Source: Streptomyces roseolilacinus
GTDB taxonomy: Bacteria > Actinomycetota > Actinomycetes > Streptomycetales > Streptomycetaceae
Direction of reading: 5' to 3'
Length of the DNA stretch: 64,000 nucleotides
Assembly (NCBI RefSeq): GCF_014649335.1
Contig: NZ_BMSV01000008.1
Location: forward strand, 328,420 to 392,419
Positions 24,785 to 34,100 of the stretch are shown here, one piece after another (within the stretch, counting starts at the first letter, position 1; every line of letters begins with the position of its first letter). The notes under the pieces are model-generated. The model worked only from the letters and a program-made list of their open reading frames with translations, did no database searches and was not told the origin of the DNA. Made by a program: the position numbers and the translations under genes.

Positions 24785-24885
24785 CCCGGGTGGGAAAGCC
24801 ACTCGGTCCGGTGGCACGCTTCCGTGCCCGGTGCGGTTCGTGCCGACGGGGTAGCGGGAAGACGAAGGCCCCGACAGTACGGGAA

Positions 24886-24899
24886 AGGACCTTCGGACC
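24886..24899. promoter_or_regulatory. DosR/OsdR-like box
   Basis: AGGACCTTCGGACC (other strand GGTCC-GAAG-GTCCT), sharing the AGGACCTTCGG core with the box at 14665. It is 130-143 bp upstream of the USP start at 25029. Confidence 0.5.
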
Positions 24900-25028
24900 G
24901 CGCGACGCGGGACCGTCGGAGCCGTGGCACGGCCGAGGGGCCCTGTCACCCGGAGCGGGAAGCTGCGAACTTCGTAGCGGCACGACGTACGAGACCACGC
25001 CCCATCACCGAACCCAACAGGAGGCGAC

Positions 25029-25898
25029 ATGCCCGGCATCATCACCGTGGGACTGGACGGAACCGACCCCGCCCTGGCCGCAGCGGACTGGGCGGCCGAC
25101 GAGGCGGAGCGCCGGGGCGCGAGCCTACGGCTCGTACACGCCTGGAAGTGGGGCCCCGTCGACGTGGTGCACGGCGCGGACCGCGCGGTGGAGGAGGACT
25201 GGGTACGGCGGGCGTTGAGTGAGGCCCGGGCCCGGGTGGCCGAGACGCATCCGGACCTGCACGTCACCACGGAGGTGCTGGACGGCGACCCGGTGCCCTC
25301 CCTGGTCGCCGAGGCCTCGCGGTCCGAGGTGCTGGCCCTGGGGTCCCGCGGATACGGGACCCTGACCGGCTACCTGGTCGGTTCCGTCTCGCTGCACGTG
25401 CTCCGCCAGGCGAACGGGCCCGTGGTCATGGTCAGGGAACCGGCCCGCCCCGCCGCGCGTCCGGGCCCCGCCGAGGTGGTGGTCGGAATCGAGGACCCCG
25501 GACGGGACGGCGGCGCCGTCCTGCGGTTCGCCTTCGAAGCCGCTGCCGGGCGGGGGGTCCCCCTGCGCGCCGTACACGCCTGGAGCCTCCCGGCCTCCGT
25601 GGGCTGGAGCCCCGCTTCGCTCTACGTGGCCGATCAGGCGAACGACCTGGAGCAGGTCGAGAAGGCGGCCCTGGGCGACGTCCTCAAGCCGTGGCGTGAG
25701 GCGTACCCGCAGGTGGAAGTCGTCGAGCACTGCGAGTTCGGCTCCGCCTCCGAGGTCCTGCTGTCCAGCGGCGACCGCGCGGAGCTCGTGGTCGTCGGGC
25801 GCCGTGACCACGGAGAGGGGATGCGGCGCCTCGGGTCCGTCACGCACGCCGTGCTGCACCACGCCACCACGCCCGTGGCCGTCGTGCCCCACGACTGA
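25029..25898 (+). CDS. Universal stress protein, two USP domains
   Basis: 289 residues. Domain 1: IITVGLDGTDPALAAADWAA, ATP loop GSRGYGTLTGYLVGSVSLHV. Domain 2: EVVVGIEDPGRDGGAVLRFA, ending VGRRDHGEGMRRLGSVTHAV then TPVAVVPHD, in which the spacing of the ATP loop is shortened. Closely similar in layout to the USP at 21062 (HAWSLPASVGWSPASLYVAD versus its counterpart). ATG follows CAGGAGG. Right-hand end of the stress regulon. Confidence 0.93.
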   Translation: MPGIITVGLDGTDPALAAADWAADEAERRGASLRLVHAWKWGPVDVVHGADRAVEEDWVRRALSEARARVAETHPDLHVTTEVLDGDPVPSLVAEASRSEVLALGSRGYGTLTGYLVGSVSLHVLRQANGPVVMVREPARPAARPGPAEVVVGIEDPGRDGGAVLRFAFEAAAGRGVPLRAVHAWSLPASVGWSPASLYVADQANDLEQVEKAALGDVLKPWREAYPQVEVVEHCEFGSASEVLLSSGDRAELVVVGRRDHGEGMRRLGSVTHAVLHHATTPVAVVPHD

Positions 25899-26209
25899 GC
25901 TCCCCACGCCGCAGGGCACCGGCAGGGGCTCCGGCCGGCGGGTGCGCGCCCGGACGACGCGGTGGGCGGTGGGCCCGCCCGGAACCCCGCGGACCGCGCG
26001 GGGGACGGGAGACGCCGGGCCTCCCGCCCGCGGGCGGAGCCGACCTCGGGGGAGCACCCCCGCCGGTGCCACGACGGCCGGGCCGCCGCCCCCGGAACGC
26101 CCGGATCGCGTCCTCGGCGAGACGGGCCCGGCCGTACGGTGCCGCGTCCCTCGGTCCGCGTCCCTCGGCCCGCGGACCGCTGCGAGCGGATGCGTCGGCC
26201 CCTCGGGCG
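25899..26209. other. Intergenic, no gene seen
   Basis: 311 bp between the convergent USP and metallophosphoesterase genes; no domain-bearing frame and no clear long hairpin. Confidence 0.4.
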
Positions 26210-27430
26210 CTACGCCGAGGCGGGCGGGTGCGGGGAGCGGAGTACGAGCAGGGTGATCTCGCTGGGGGCGAAGACGCGGAACGGCGGGCCCCAGAAGCCG
26301 GTGCCGCGGCTGGTGTAGAGGACGGTGCGGTTGCCGTGGTGGCTGAGGCCGGCGAGGGTGGGCTGGTCGATGCGGACGAGGTGGTGGAAGGGCCAGATCT
26401 GGCCACCGTGGGTGTGGCCGGAGAGCTGGAGGTCGATGCCGGCGGCTGCCGCCCGGTCGACGAACTTGGGCTGGTGTGCCAGGAGCAGGACGGGCAGGTC
26501 GGGGTCGGCGCCCTCCAGGGCTCCGGCGAGGTGGGCGCGGTGGCCCGCCAGGCCGGAGGACTCGGCGGTGACGTCGTCCACACCGGCGACCACGAGGGTG
26601 TCGCCCCCGCGTTCGAGCAGCAGGTGGCGGTTGCGCAGTGGCTCCCAGCCCAGCTCGTCCATCAGGTCGACCCAGCCCTGGGCCTCGCTGTAGTACTCGT
26701 GGTTGCCGGTGACGTAGACGCGGGCCCGGGTGGCCCGCACGGTGCCGAGCGGGACGGCCTGGGCGCGGCGGCGCCCGGCCGTGCCGTCCGCGATGTCGCC
26801 GGTGTGGCAGACCAGGTCGGCTTCCAGGGCGTTCACGGTCTCGCACACCCGTGCCGACCAGCGGGCGCGGTCGAGCGGACCGTAGTGGGTGTCGGTGATG
26901 AGGACGACACGCAGCCCGTCCAGCCCGGCACCCAGCCGCGGGAGCCGCACGTCGAGACGGCGCACGCGGGGCACGCGACGGGCCTCGGCGTACCCCCAGG
27001 CGAGCAGTACGGCGGTCACGCCGAGGACGGCCCACGTGACGATCCTGGCCCGGCCCTGACCGTCCTCGACGCCGGCCACGGTCAGCGCGAGCCGCAACAG
27101 GACGCCGAACAGGACCGACCAGGTGAACAGCACCCAGCCGGCGCCCAGCAGGGTGTCACCGATGATCGCCGCCCAATCCTGCTGGCGCCGGCCGTGGCCG
27201 CGCGCCATCGCGAGCGGCATGCCGGTGAGGCCGAGGACGAACAGGGCGGTGCCGACCAGCGTGACGGGCAGCGGCCAGCGCTGGCCGCCGTGCAGGAGCA
27301 CCCAGCAGGGCACGGCCCACAGCAGGACGGGGGCGATCAGGGGGACGAAGCGCAGCAGGCGGTGCAGCCGGCTCTGCCGCGGCGCTCGCGCTCCCCCCTC
27401 GGCGGGCTGGGTGTCACTGGTGTCCCTCAC
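26210..27430 (-). CDS. Membrane-anchored metallophosphoesterase
   Basis: 406 residues. About four or five transmembrane segments occupy residues 25-150 (FVPLIAPVLLWAVPCWVLL, GTALFVLGLTGMPLAM, LLGAGWVLFTWSVLFGVLL). The calcineurin-like phosphoesterase domain follows with all metal motifs: VLITDTHYG, VCHTGDIAD, YVTGNHEYY, LAHQPKF and SGHTHGGQIWPF. It resembles YkuE/YaeI-type phosphodiesterases that act at the membrane face. GTG at 27430 is supported by GGGAGGGG; the longer frame to 27793 has no good site. Substrate unknown, possibly a lipid or nucleotide phosphoester. Confidence 0.9.
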   Translation of the reverse strand: MRDTSDTQPAEGGARAPRQSRLHRLLRFVPLIAPVLLWAVPCWVLLHGGQRWPLPVTLVGTALFVLGLTGMPLAMARGHGRRQQDWAAIIGDTLLGAGWVLFTWSVLFGVLLRLALTVAGVEDGQGRARIVTWAVLGVTAVLLAWGYAEARRVPRVRRLDVRLPRLGAGLDGLRVVLITDTHYGPLDRARWSARVCETVNALEADLVCHTGDIADGTAGRRRAQAVPLGTVRATRARVYVTGNHEYYSEAQGWVDLMDELGWEPLRNRHLLLERGGDTLVVAGVDDVTAESSGLAGHRAHLAGALEGADPDLPVLLLAHQPKFVDRAAAAGIDLQLSGHTHGGQIWPFHHLVRIDQPTLAGLSHHGNRTVLYTSRGTGFWGPPFRVFAPSEITLLVLRSPHPPASA

Positions 27431-27776
27431 GCTTCCCCTCCCTGACCAGGCTGCCGTCTCGCGCACTGTAGCCGCTTGCCTCCGGGCCGGTCGGACCGGT
27501 GTTTCCGAGACCGAAGCCGCGGCCGACCCCACCGCGGCGGCCCTCCGCGTGACCTGCTGCGTCATGATCACCCGTACCCGCGAGCGGGACCGTCCCCTGG
27601 TCGGCCAGGCAGCCGGTCGCCATGCCGTCCGGTGGCTGCACGGAGAGGCCATGATGCGCCATGCGCCCGCTGGGGGAGATGCCCGAGGGAAAGGCGGTCG
27701 GCCGCCCGACCCGTACGTACGACAGGGGAGCCCCGTATCCGCCATGCCGTCGCCTCCCAGCAGTGATACTGGATGC
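27431..27776. other. Divergent intergenic region, no gene seen
   Basis: 346 bp between divergent genes; no coding frame with a recognisable protein. It should contain promoters for the phosphoesterase and for the AbiEii pair, but no clear elements could be assigned. Confidence 0.35.
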
Positions 27777-28139
27777 ATGGACACGACGATCACCGCACCC
27801 CGCGCCGAGGTGCTGCGGGACCGCTACCGCAGCCGACTGCCCGAGCGCTTGCAGGAGCTGGCCGGCCCCATCGAGGGCAACGTGGACCTGCCGCTCCACA
27901 TCGTCTGGTCCGGGCGGACGAGCTACAGCCTGGACCGTCCGAAGTCCCGCATGACGCTCTACCGGACCGTCCTCGCCGAAGGACTGCGCGAGGACCTGGT
28001 GGCCCTCCTGCACCACCGGCTGCTCGCCGAGCAGTGGCCCGTGCTGCGGCGCTTGATCAGTCCCTACGTCCGCGAGGTCTGGGAGGACGCCTTCCCAGAG
28101 CTGCTCCGCACCGCTACGACCAGCGCGACCGCCGCGTGA
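27777..28139 (+). CDS. Small partner of AbiEii-like nucleotidyltransferase
   Basis: 120 residues, unrecognised fold: EVLRDRYRSRLPERLQELAG, GNVDLPLHIVWSGRTSYSLD, HRLLAEQWPVLRRLISPYVR, ending Ala/Thr-rich. It is not an obvious winged-helix AbiEi. Its stop overlaps the GTG of the nucleotidyltransferase gene by a GTGA tetranucleotide, so the two are translationally coupled. An antitoxin or regulatory role is inferred only from this pairing. Confidence 0.7.
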   Translation: MDTTITAPRAEVLRDRYRSRLPERLQELAGPIEGNVDLPLHIVWSGRTSYSLDRPKSRMTLYRTVLAEGLREDLVALLHHRLLAEQWPVLRRLISPYVREVWEDAFPELLRTATTSATAA

Positions 28140-28795
28140 AGCTCACTTTGCTCCACGAGCGTCTCCTCGCCGACATCCTCGACCTCGGCTCCCCCTACCC
28201 TCTGGTCCTCACCGGCGGATACGCCGTGCAGGCCCACGGCCTGGTCGAACGCTTCAGCCGCGACCTCGATGTCGCCACCGAGAACCCTGCTCCGATGCAG
28301 GAGATCGTCGCCTCACTCACAGCTGGCCTCAGCGCGCGCGGATGGCGGACCACGCACGTCCAGACCGATCCGCTCAGCGGCCGGTTCCTCGTCACCGATC
28401 CGGACACCGGCGAGGAGTGCGAGGTCGACGTCCTCAAGGAGGCGTTCTGGGCTCCGCCCGCTCAGACCCCCTACGGCCCCGTTCTTTCCCTCGATGACGT
28501 GATCGGCACCAAGGTCCGCGCCCTCGCCGACCGCGGCACCGTCCGTGACCTCATCGACGTCCAGGCTGCCTCCCGCCACCGCTCCACCGCCGACCTCGAA
28601 TCCCTGGGCCGCCGTCGCGCCCACGACGAGTTCAGCCTCGAAGACCTCCGGGACCGGCTCATCGGCGCGGACTGGTACGAGGACGAGGACTACACCGCGT
28701 ACGGGCTCACCTCCCGGCAGATCGAAGAACTCAAGGCGTGGGCGCTGGAGTGGGCGGAGGATCTGGGTGCGCGGATCCATGACGACAACGCCTGA
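28136..28795 (+). CDS. Nucleotidyltransferase, AbiEii/AbiGii toxin-like
   Basis: 219 residues. The DNA-polymerase-beta-type core shows LVLTGGYAVQAHG (GG motif), RFSRDLDVAT (paired Asp) and EECEVDVLKEAFW (third Asp), then DVIGTKVRALADRGTVRDLI, the conserved AbiEii helix with K and D/R. AbiEii toxins are NTases of type IV toxin-antitoxin and abortive-infection systems that modify tRNA or other targets. GTG at 28136 overlaps the upstream stop. It lies directly before the large helicase/ATPase operon. A hairpin terminator follows after 93 bp. Confidence 0.85.
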   Translation: MKLTLLHERLLADILDLGSPYPLVLTGGYAVQAHGLVERFSRDLDVATENPAPMQEIVASLTAGLSARGWRTTHVQTDPLSGRFLVTDPDTGEECEVDVLKEAFWAPPAQTPYGPVLSLDDVIGTKVRALADRGTVRDLIDVQAASRHRSTADLESLGRRRAHDEFSLEDLRDRLIGADWYEDEDYTAYGLTSRQIEELKAWALEWAEDLGARIHDDNA

Positions 28796-28888
28796 GAGGC
28801 GGTCATCGCGTCCATCCCCTCTACCACCGTTGCAACGAGAGGATGCGGTGTAGCCAGCAGGTCCCACCCCGGAGCCGTCCACGGCGGT

Positions 28889-28921
28889 GGCTGCCCTGCA
28901 CGGCGGATGTGCAGGGCAGCC
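28889..28921. terminator. Terminator after AbiEii-like pair
   Basis: Perfect 13-bp stem GGCTGCCCTGCAC / GTGCAGGGCAGCC with a 7-base loop, 93 bp downstream of the nucleotidyltransferase stop. Confidence 0.75.
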
Positions 28922-29472
28922 GAGCGATACACCGCAGTGGACTCACGGCGAAACCGGTCTGCGGTAACGGTCAAACACTGCATCCCACTCCCATGCCCAG
29001 TCCGGGTCCCGACGGTGGAACTCGGTAACGGCCGGCTCGAAGAATTGGTCGGAAGGCTTCCGGCTGGATCCGGAAAGTCTCGCCGAATCCCTCGGCGTCA
29101 CCCCGCTGTCGAAGTCGTGTGTGGAGGAGGGGCATGGACCCGTCTGTAGTGAAGGCACGCCGCGAGCGGGGTCAGCAAATGGCGGGGGAATGCGCGAAGG
29201 GGTGATGGCCGCGGCAGCGGAAGAGGCCGCGTGCTGGACGGGCGAGCACGCCGATCTTTCACTATGTGCCCCCTATGTGCCAGTTCGGCTCGTGGAAGCT
29301 GAACACCGTCACGCCTGTCCGTGTCCGTCTGTCGCCCACGAGATTTCTACTAAAGGTCCGTAACCTTATGAATGAAACTATGATGTAGGCCACGTCCCGG
29401 TCTCCAGGGAGGGAGAGCCGAGGGAGCGGCGCGGTCAAGCATTGGCCGGGGCCGTGTGCAAGGGGGGTATAC
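28922..29472. other. Lower-GC gap upstream of helicase operon
   Basis: About 550 bp, visibly richer in A/T than its surroundings. A minus-strand stretch at about 28943-29060 reads AVTEFHRRDPDWAWEWDAVF with a coding look and may be the tail of a lost gene. A 23-codon frame (29134-29205) behind GGAGGAGGGG starts MDPSVVKARRERGQQMAGEC; too short to name. TATGAT at 29379-29384 could be the -10 of the helicase operon. No full gene is supported. Confidence 0.4.
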
Positions 29473-31161
29473 ATGCCCGAAGGGCAGACGGTTTCTGCGG
29501 CGTCGCGGAAGGTTGCAGAGCTGGTCCGTGCCTTCTCGTCCGGAATTTCTGAGCGGGAACTGGTCGTCGAGGCCAAGAGGCAGTTCGGCACACTGCCGGA
29601 GCAGCGGTTAGTCAAGCTGGTCGCCGAGGCGGTCCGCGGAGGTCTGCTGATCGCTTCGGGGGACCTTCTCCTGCCTGTTGCTCCGCAGGAACTGGTGCGT
29701 CCGGCACAGGTGGCGTCCGAACGGCGCCAGCCAGGCGCTGAGTCCGCTGTTGCTGCACGGCTGGACGAGACGTCCGTGCTGCGGACCGTCGCGCTCGACG
29801 TCGAAAGCGTCGTACGGACGACGGCGACCGCTCCCTACTTGGAGCGGCACGTTTACGAGGCGGCAGCGGTCAGGTTCGGCGCCGATCGTGAATGGGTCGC
29901 TGCGGCGCCCCGCTGGCGGCGATACCTCAGGTTCCCTGGTGACACTGAGGAGTTGCGTGACAGCAGCGTGCGGGACGCTGTGCTTGGCCAGGGGGTATCC
30001 CAGCAACAGGCGTGGACGGAGCTGCGTGACTTCCTGTCGGACGCCGATGTCGTGGTCGCCTATAACGGTACGACACTGGACTTTCCCGTCGTCTGTGAAG
30101 CGGCGAAGGAGGCCGGTACCAGCGATCCGCTCTCCGCCGTGCGCCCCGTCGATGCCCTGTACCTCGCGCACGCCATGTGGCCGACAGCCCCGTCCCACCG
30201 ACTTCAGGACCTGGCGATCCAGCTCGACGTGTCCCGTTCGGGCCTGCGCGCCCATACTGCGGACAGTGACGCGCTCTTGCTGGTGCGCCTCCTCGAGCGG
30301 GCCGCCGCCGAGTTCGCCTGCAGGACGGCCGAATTACGCGGTCTCATCGCCGACGTCTGCCCCGACTCCGACGCGTGGCGACTGCTGCGGGAACTGGCCG
30401 AGGGCGAGGATGCCAATGATCGAGAGCCGCAAGTGTGGGAGTACGCACACGTGACCCGCCTGTTGGGTGCCGAGTTCGAGCAGCACACGCCGCGTCGAAC
30501 CCCTGGCGGAAGAGCACCGGGCAAGGGCGCCGTGGACGTGCCGGACGTCTTGCGGGGCGCCGACGGACGGGTCGAGCCGACCGCTCTCGCCCGGGTCGTG
30601 CACGGCGCCCGCGTTGAACCCCGGCCCGCCCAGCAGGAGATGACGGCGACGCTGCATGACTGGACCGACCGCGGCGTCGGCGGCCTGCTGGAAGCGCCCA
30701 CCGGCACCGGAAAGAGCTATGCCGTACTCGCCGCCGCGCTGGACTGGCTCGCCGGTGGCGACAGCCGTACCGCTGTAATTGCCACGTACACCAAACAGTT
30801 GCAGAGCCAGATGGCGAAGGACGTCCAGGACCTGGAGCGGGCCCTGCCAGGCATCCTCGGGGTCGCCGACCTGGTCAAGGGCAAGTCCAACCGGCTCTCT
30901 CTCGCAGCCCTGACGAAGACCCTCGCCGAGGCCACGCGTCGGCGCCGCTCCGCAGGCACCGCCCGCGCCCGCTTCTCCCAGCGGATCCGGTTTCGCGAAC
31001 TCGCCGTCTTCCTCGCGCTGCGCCTGCTCGCGGCCAAGGAGCCCCCCCCAGTCCTGGACGGCCAGATCGGTCGACCCGGTGGACCTGCCCGCCTTCTTCA
31101 TCGATTACATCGGGCGCGGCCTGCCGCTCTGGTTGGAGTCGCTGTCCCAGCGCGACGGTGA
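29473..31161 (+). CDS. DEDDh exonuclease + DinG-type helicase, N-terminal part of frameshifted giant
   Basis: 562 codons, of which the first 525 or so are the true N-terminus of a roughly 1,996-residue protein. Residues 1-75 look winged-helix-like. Residues 100-275 are a DEDDh exonuclease: ALDVESVVRT (Exo I), VVAYNGTTLDFP (Exo II), AHTADSDALLL (Exo III with His). From 380 a DinG/XPD-type helicase begins, with QQEM at the Q region and Walker A APTGTGKSYAV at about 410. Then a C8 tract (31042-31049) throws the frame off; the remaining residues to 31161 are out of frame. ATG at 29473 has AAGGGGGG upstream. First gene of the operon. See the next entry for the rest. Confidence 0.82.
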   Translation: MPEGQTVSAASRKVAELVRAFSSGISERELVVEAKRQFGTLPEQRLVKLVAEAVRGGLLIASGDLLLPVAPQELVRPAQVASERRQPGAESAVAARLDETSVLRTVALDVESVVRTTATAPYLERHVYEAAAVRFGADREWVAAAPRWRRYLRFPGDTEELRDSSVRDAVLGQGVSQQQAWTELRDFLSDADVVVAYNGTTLDFPVVCEAAKEAGTSDPLSAVRPVDALYLAHAMWPTAPSHRLQDLAIQLDVSRSGLRAHTADSDALLLVRLLERAAAEFACRTAELRGLIADVCPDSDAWRLLRELAEGEDANDREPQVWEYAHVTRLLGAEFEQHTPRRTPGGRAPGKGAVDVPDVLRGADGRVEPTALARVVHGARVEPRPAQQEMTATLHDWTDRGVGGLLEAPTGTGKSYAVLAAALDWLAGGDSRTAVIATYTKQLQSQMAKDVQDLERALPGILGVADLVKGKSNRLSLAALTKTLAEATRRRRSAGTARARFSQRIRFRELAVFLALRLLAAKEPPPVLDGQIGRPGGPARLLHRLHRARPAALVGVAVPARR

Positions 31162-34100
31162 CTATGGCCCCGCCACAGGCAATCCGCTCACTATGCACAC
31201 CGACACCGTCCGGGAGTCGATCGACAGCCACCGCCTCATCCTCGCCAACCATGCACTCGTCCTCTCCCACTTGGACGACCTGCGTGCCGTCGGACCTGAG
31301 GTGCTCCTCGTGATCGACGAGGCGCATGAGCTGGAGAACGCCGCCACGTCCGCGCTGACTGTGACCGTCAACTATCAGGATCTGGAAGCTCTACTGCCGG
31401 AGTACCAGGCATGGATCGCGGACGCGCACCCGGGCACCGCCAAGGAGCAGGCCGTCGCACCGATTGCAGACCTCGAACGACTGCTCGATGATGAACGCCT
31501 TCCTCGGCTGGCGGCGCAGGCCCTCGACGCCCAGGCCAAGGGCGTGGGCGTACGCATCGGCAGCCGGGCGACCACGCTCGCCAGTCCCTACGTCGGCACC
31601 TCCGGCACCCGGCACACCCGGCGGCTGTCGGTGGTGCTGGAGAGCATCGCCAAGGCGCTGGTGTTTTGTCGCATCACGCTGGAGCGGTACGTGGTCCAGC
31701 ACGCTGCCGGAATCGATCCCCTGGTACGCGAGCGCCTGACCGCGCTCGCGGAGCACACCGAATCACTCACTACGGCCCTCGACCGGATCACGACCGACAT
31801 CCGCGCCTTTCTCGACCCCGCCCTCACTCTGGACGAGGCTCCGCCTTCGCGCGTCATACATCTGGAGGAAGTGGACGAACCCAAGGCGGAACTGCGGTCC
31901 TACCGCTTCCGTGTCGCCACCAGTCCCGTTGATCTGCCCGCAGACCCGGAGTGGCGGCGCTACCTGGAGTCCTTCGACCGTGTCTACTACGTCTCCGCGA
32001 CCCTGCGTGTCGCCGGAGAATGGGATTTCATGCGGACCCGACTCGGGTTGCCCGACGATCTGCCGACGCTGTCCCTGCCTTCCCCGTTCGCCCTGCGCAG
32101 CCAGGCCGAGGTCGTGTGCTTCTCCGACTTCCCCTCCTGGGCGGAGCAGGAGGAGGGCGCCCTGCGGACCGTCGCCCACCACGTCGCCGGATTCGCCACC
32201 GAAATGACACGTGGACGCGCCGACGGCAACGGCTTTGATGGCGGCGGCGTGATCCTCACGACCGCTCGCTCGACCGCCGCGGGCATCGGCTTCCACCTCG
32301 TGCGGGAGCTGCGCTCCCGCGCCCTCGACACCCCGGTCGTCGAGGCGCTCACTCTCGGCAACGGCCGGGCCTATCAGGCCTTCACCGACCGACGGGATGG
32401 CGGAGGGTTTCTCGTCGGCACCAAGGGACTCTGGCAGGGGGTCGACGTCTCCGACGCCGAGCGGCTGCGTCTGGTGTGGATCAACAAACTGCCCTTCGCG
32501 CCGTTCGCCGCTCCGATCGTGGAGGCCCGGCGCGCGGCGGTTGCCGAACGCGCCGAGCAGGACGGCCACCCCGATCCGGAAGGTGCCGCCACCGAGCACT
32601 ACTACCTGCCGCTCGCCGCGCTTCAGCTGCGTCAGGCGGTGGGCCGGCTCATCCGCTCCGACCGCCACCGTGGCGTCGTCGTCATCAGCGACCGCAAGCT
32701 TGCGGGAGCAAGCAGCCTGCGTCGCTCCTACCGGCGTGCCTTCCTCGGCAGCCTCGATGACGGACTTCAGCGCCCCGACCCGGAAACCGGCGACATCGGC
32801 GGTGGCAACGTCGCCACCATGGCCGAAGGATGGCGTCGTATCTGGGAGTTCATGGCGGCCCACAACCTCCTGGACCCCACCCGGGCTGCGGAGCTGTGTA
32901 CCGACGAAGCCCTCGAACGACAGACCCTCCTACCACACACCAGGCGCATCCGTGAACTGGCCCTGACCACCGAGGAGACTCAAAAGCTGCGGGAACAGGG
33001 CCTGCTCGTGGAGGAGATCAAGGACCGCTGCGCCCGCATCGGAGGATTGCTGCGGCTCGTCGACGAACCCGTGGCCCTCAAGCCGGCCCAGCAGGCCGTC
33101 ATCGCCGCCGTGACCGAGGGGCGCAACGTACTCGGACTGCTTCCCACAGGCTTCGGTAAGAGCTTCACCTTCCAGCTGCCTGCGCTGGTCCTGCCCGGCG
33201 TCACCGTGGTCGTCAGCCCGCTCGTCGCTCTCATGCACGACCAGGCGCTCGAACTGAACCGGTCCATCGGTGGCGCGGTCCGCGCACTCATCTCCCCGCT
33301 GCGTGAGTCCAGCAGCAGGGCTGGCAAGACAGAAGTGACGGACCAGCTCCTCGGTCGGGCCGACCACGGTATCCGCCTGGTCTACGTCAGCCCGGAACGC
33401 CTGTGCCAGCGGCGCTTCCGGGAGACCGTCCGCGCGGCCACGGCGGCGGGCCGGGTGACCCGGATCGCCGTGGACGAGGCACATACCCTCCCGCAATGGG
33501 AGGATTTTCGGCCCAGCATGCGCCGGGTCAGCAGGTTCCTGGACGAGCTGCGCCGGGACCACGGGGTGGCGGTCACCGCGGTGACCGCCACCGCTAACAG
33601 GGCCGTCCACGAGGCGCTGCGCGAAGGACTGTTCGGTCTGCCCGCCGAGGTCCCTGAGCCCGCCTCGGCCGAGGCGACCGCCGAAGCAGAGCATCCCGGA
33701 GTCGTCGGTGGGCTTTTGACGGTGCGCGAGAACCCGATTAGGCCCGAACTCGCCGTCTTCCGCCGCTCCCTCGACCGACTCGGACAGGGAGGTGTGGCGG
33801 GGCTGGTCGAGCGCGTCGTCGACGCGCTCGACGGTCACGCCATCTTCTACTGCCTCACCGTCAAGGAGGTCAACACCCTCTACACCCACCTGCGCGAGTA
33901 CGTGGGTGACGCTGGCGTCCGCGTGCTGCGGTTCCACGGCCGTCTGACGGAGGCGGAGAAGGCGGCCGTCATGACTGAGTTCCGGGAGGCGCCCCGGGGA
34001 GGCGACGACGGCTTCGTCCCGGTCGTGGTGGTGGCCACCTCCGCGTTCGGGCTCGGTGTCAACCGGCCCGACGTACGCACCGTGATGTGCGTGTCGCCGC

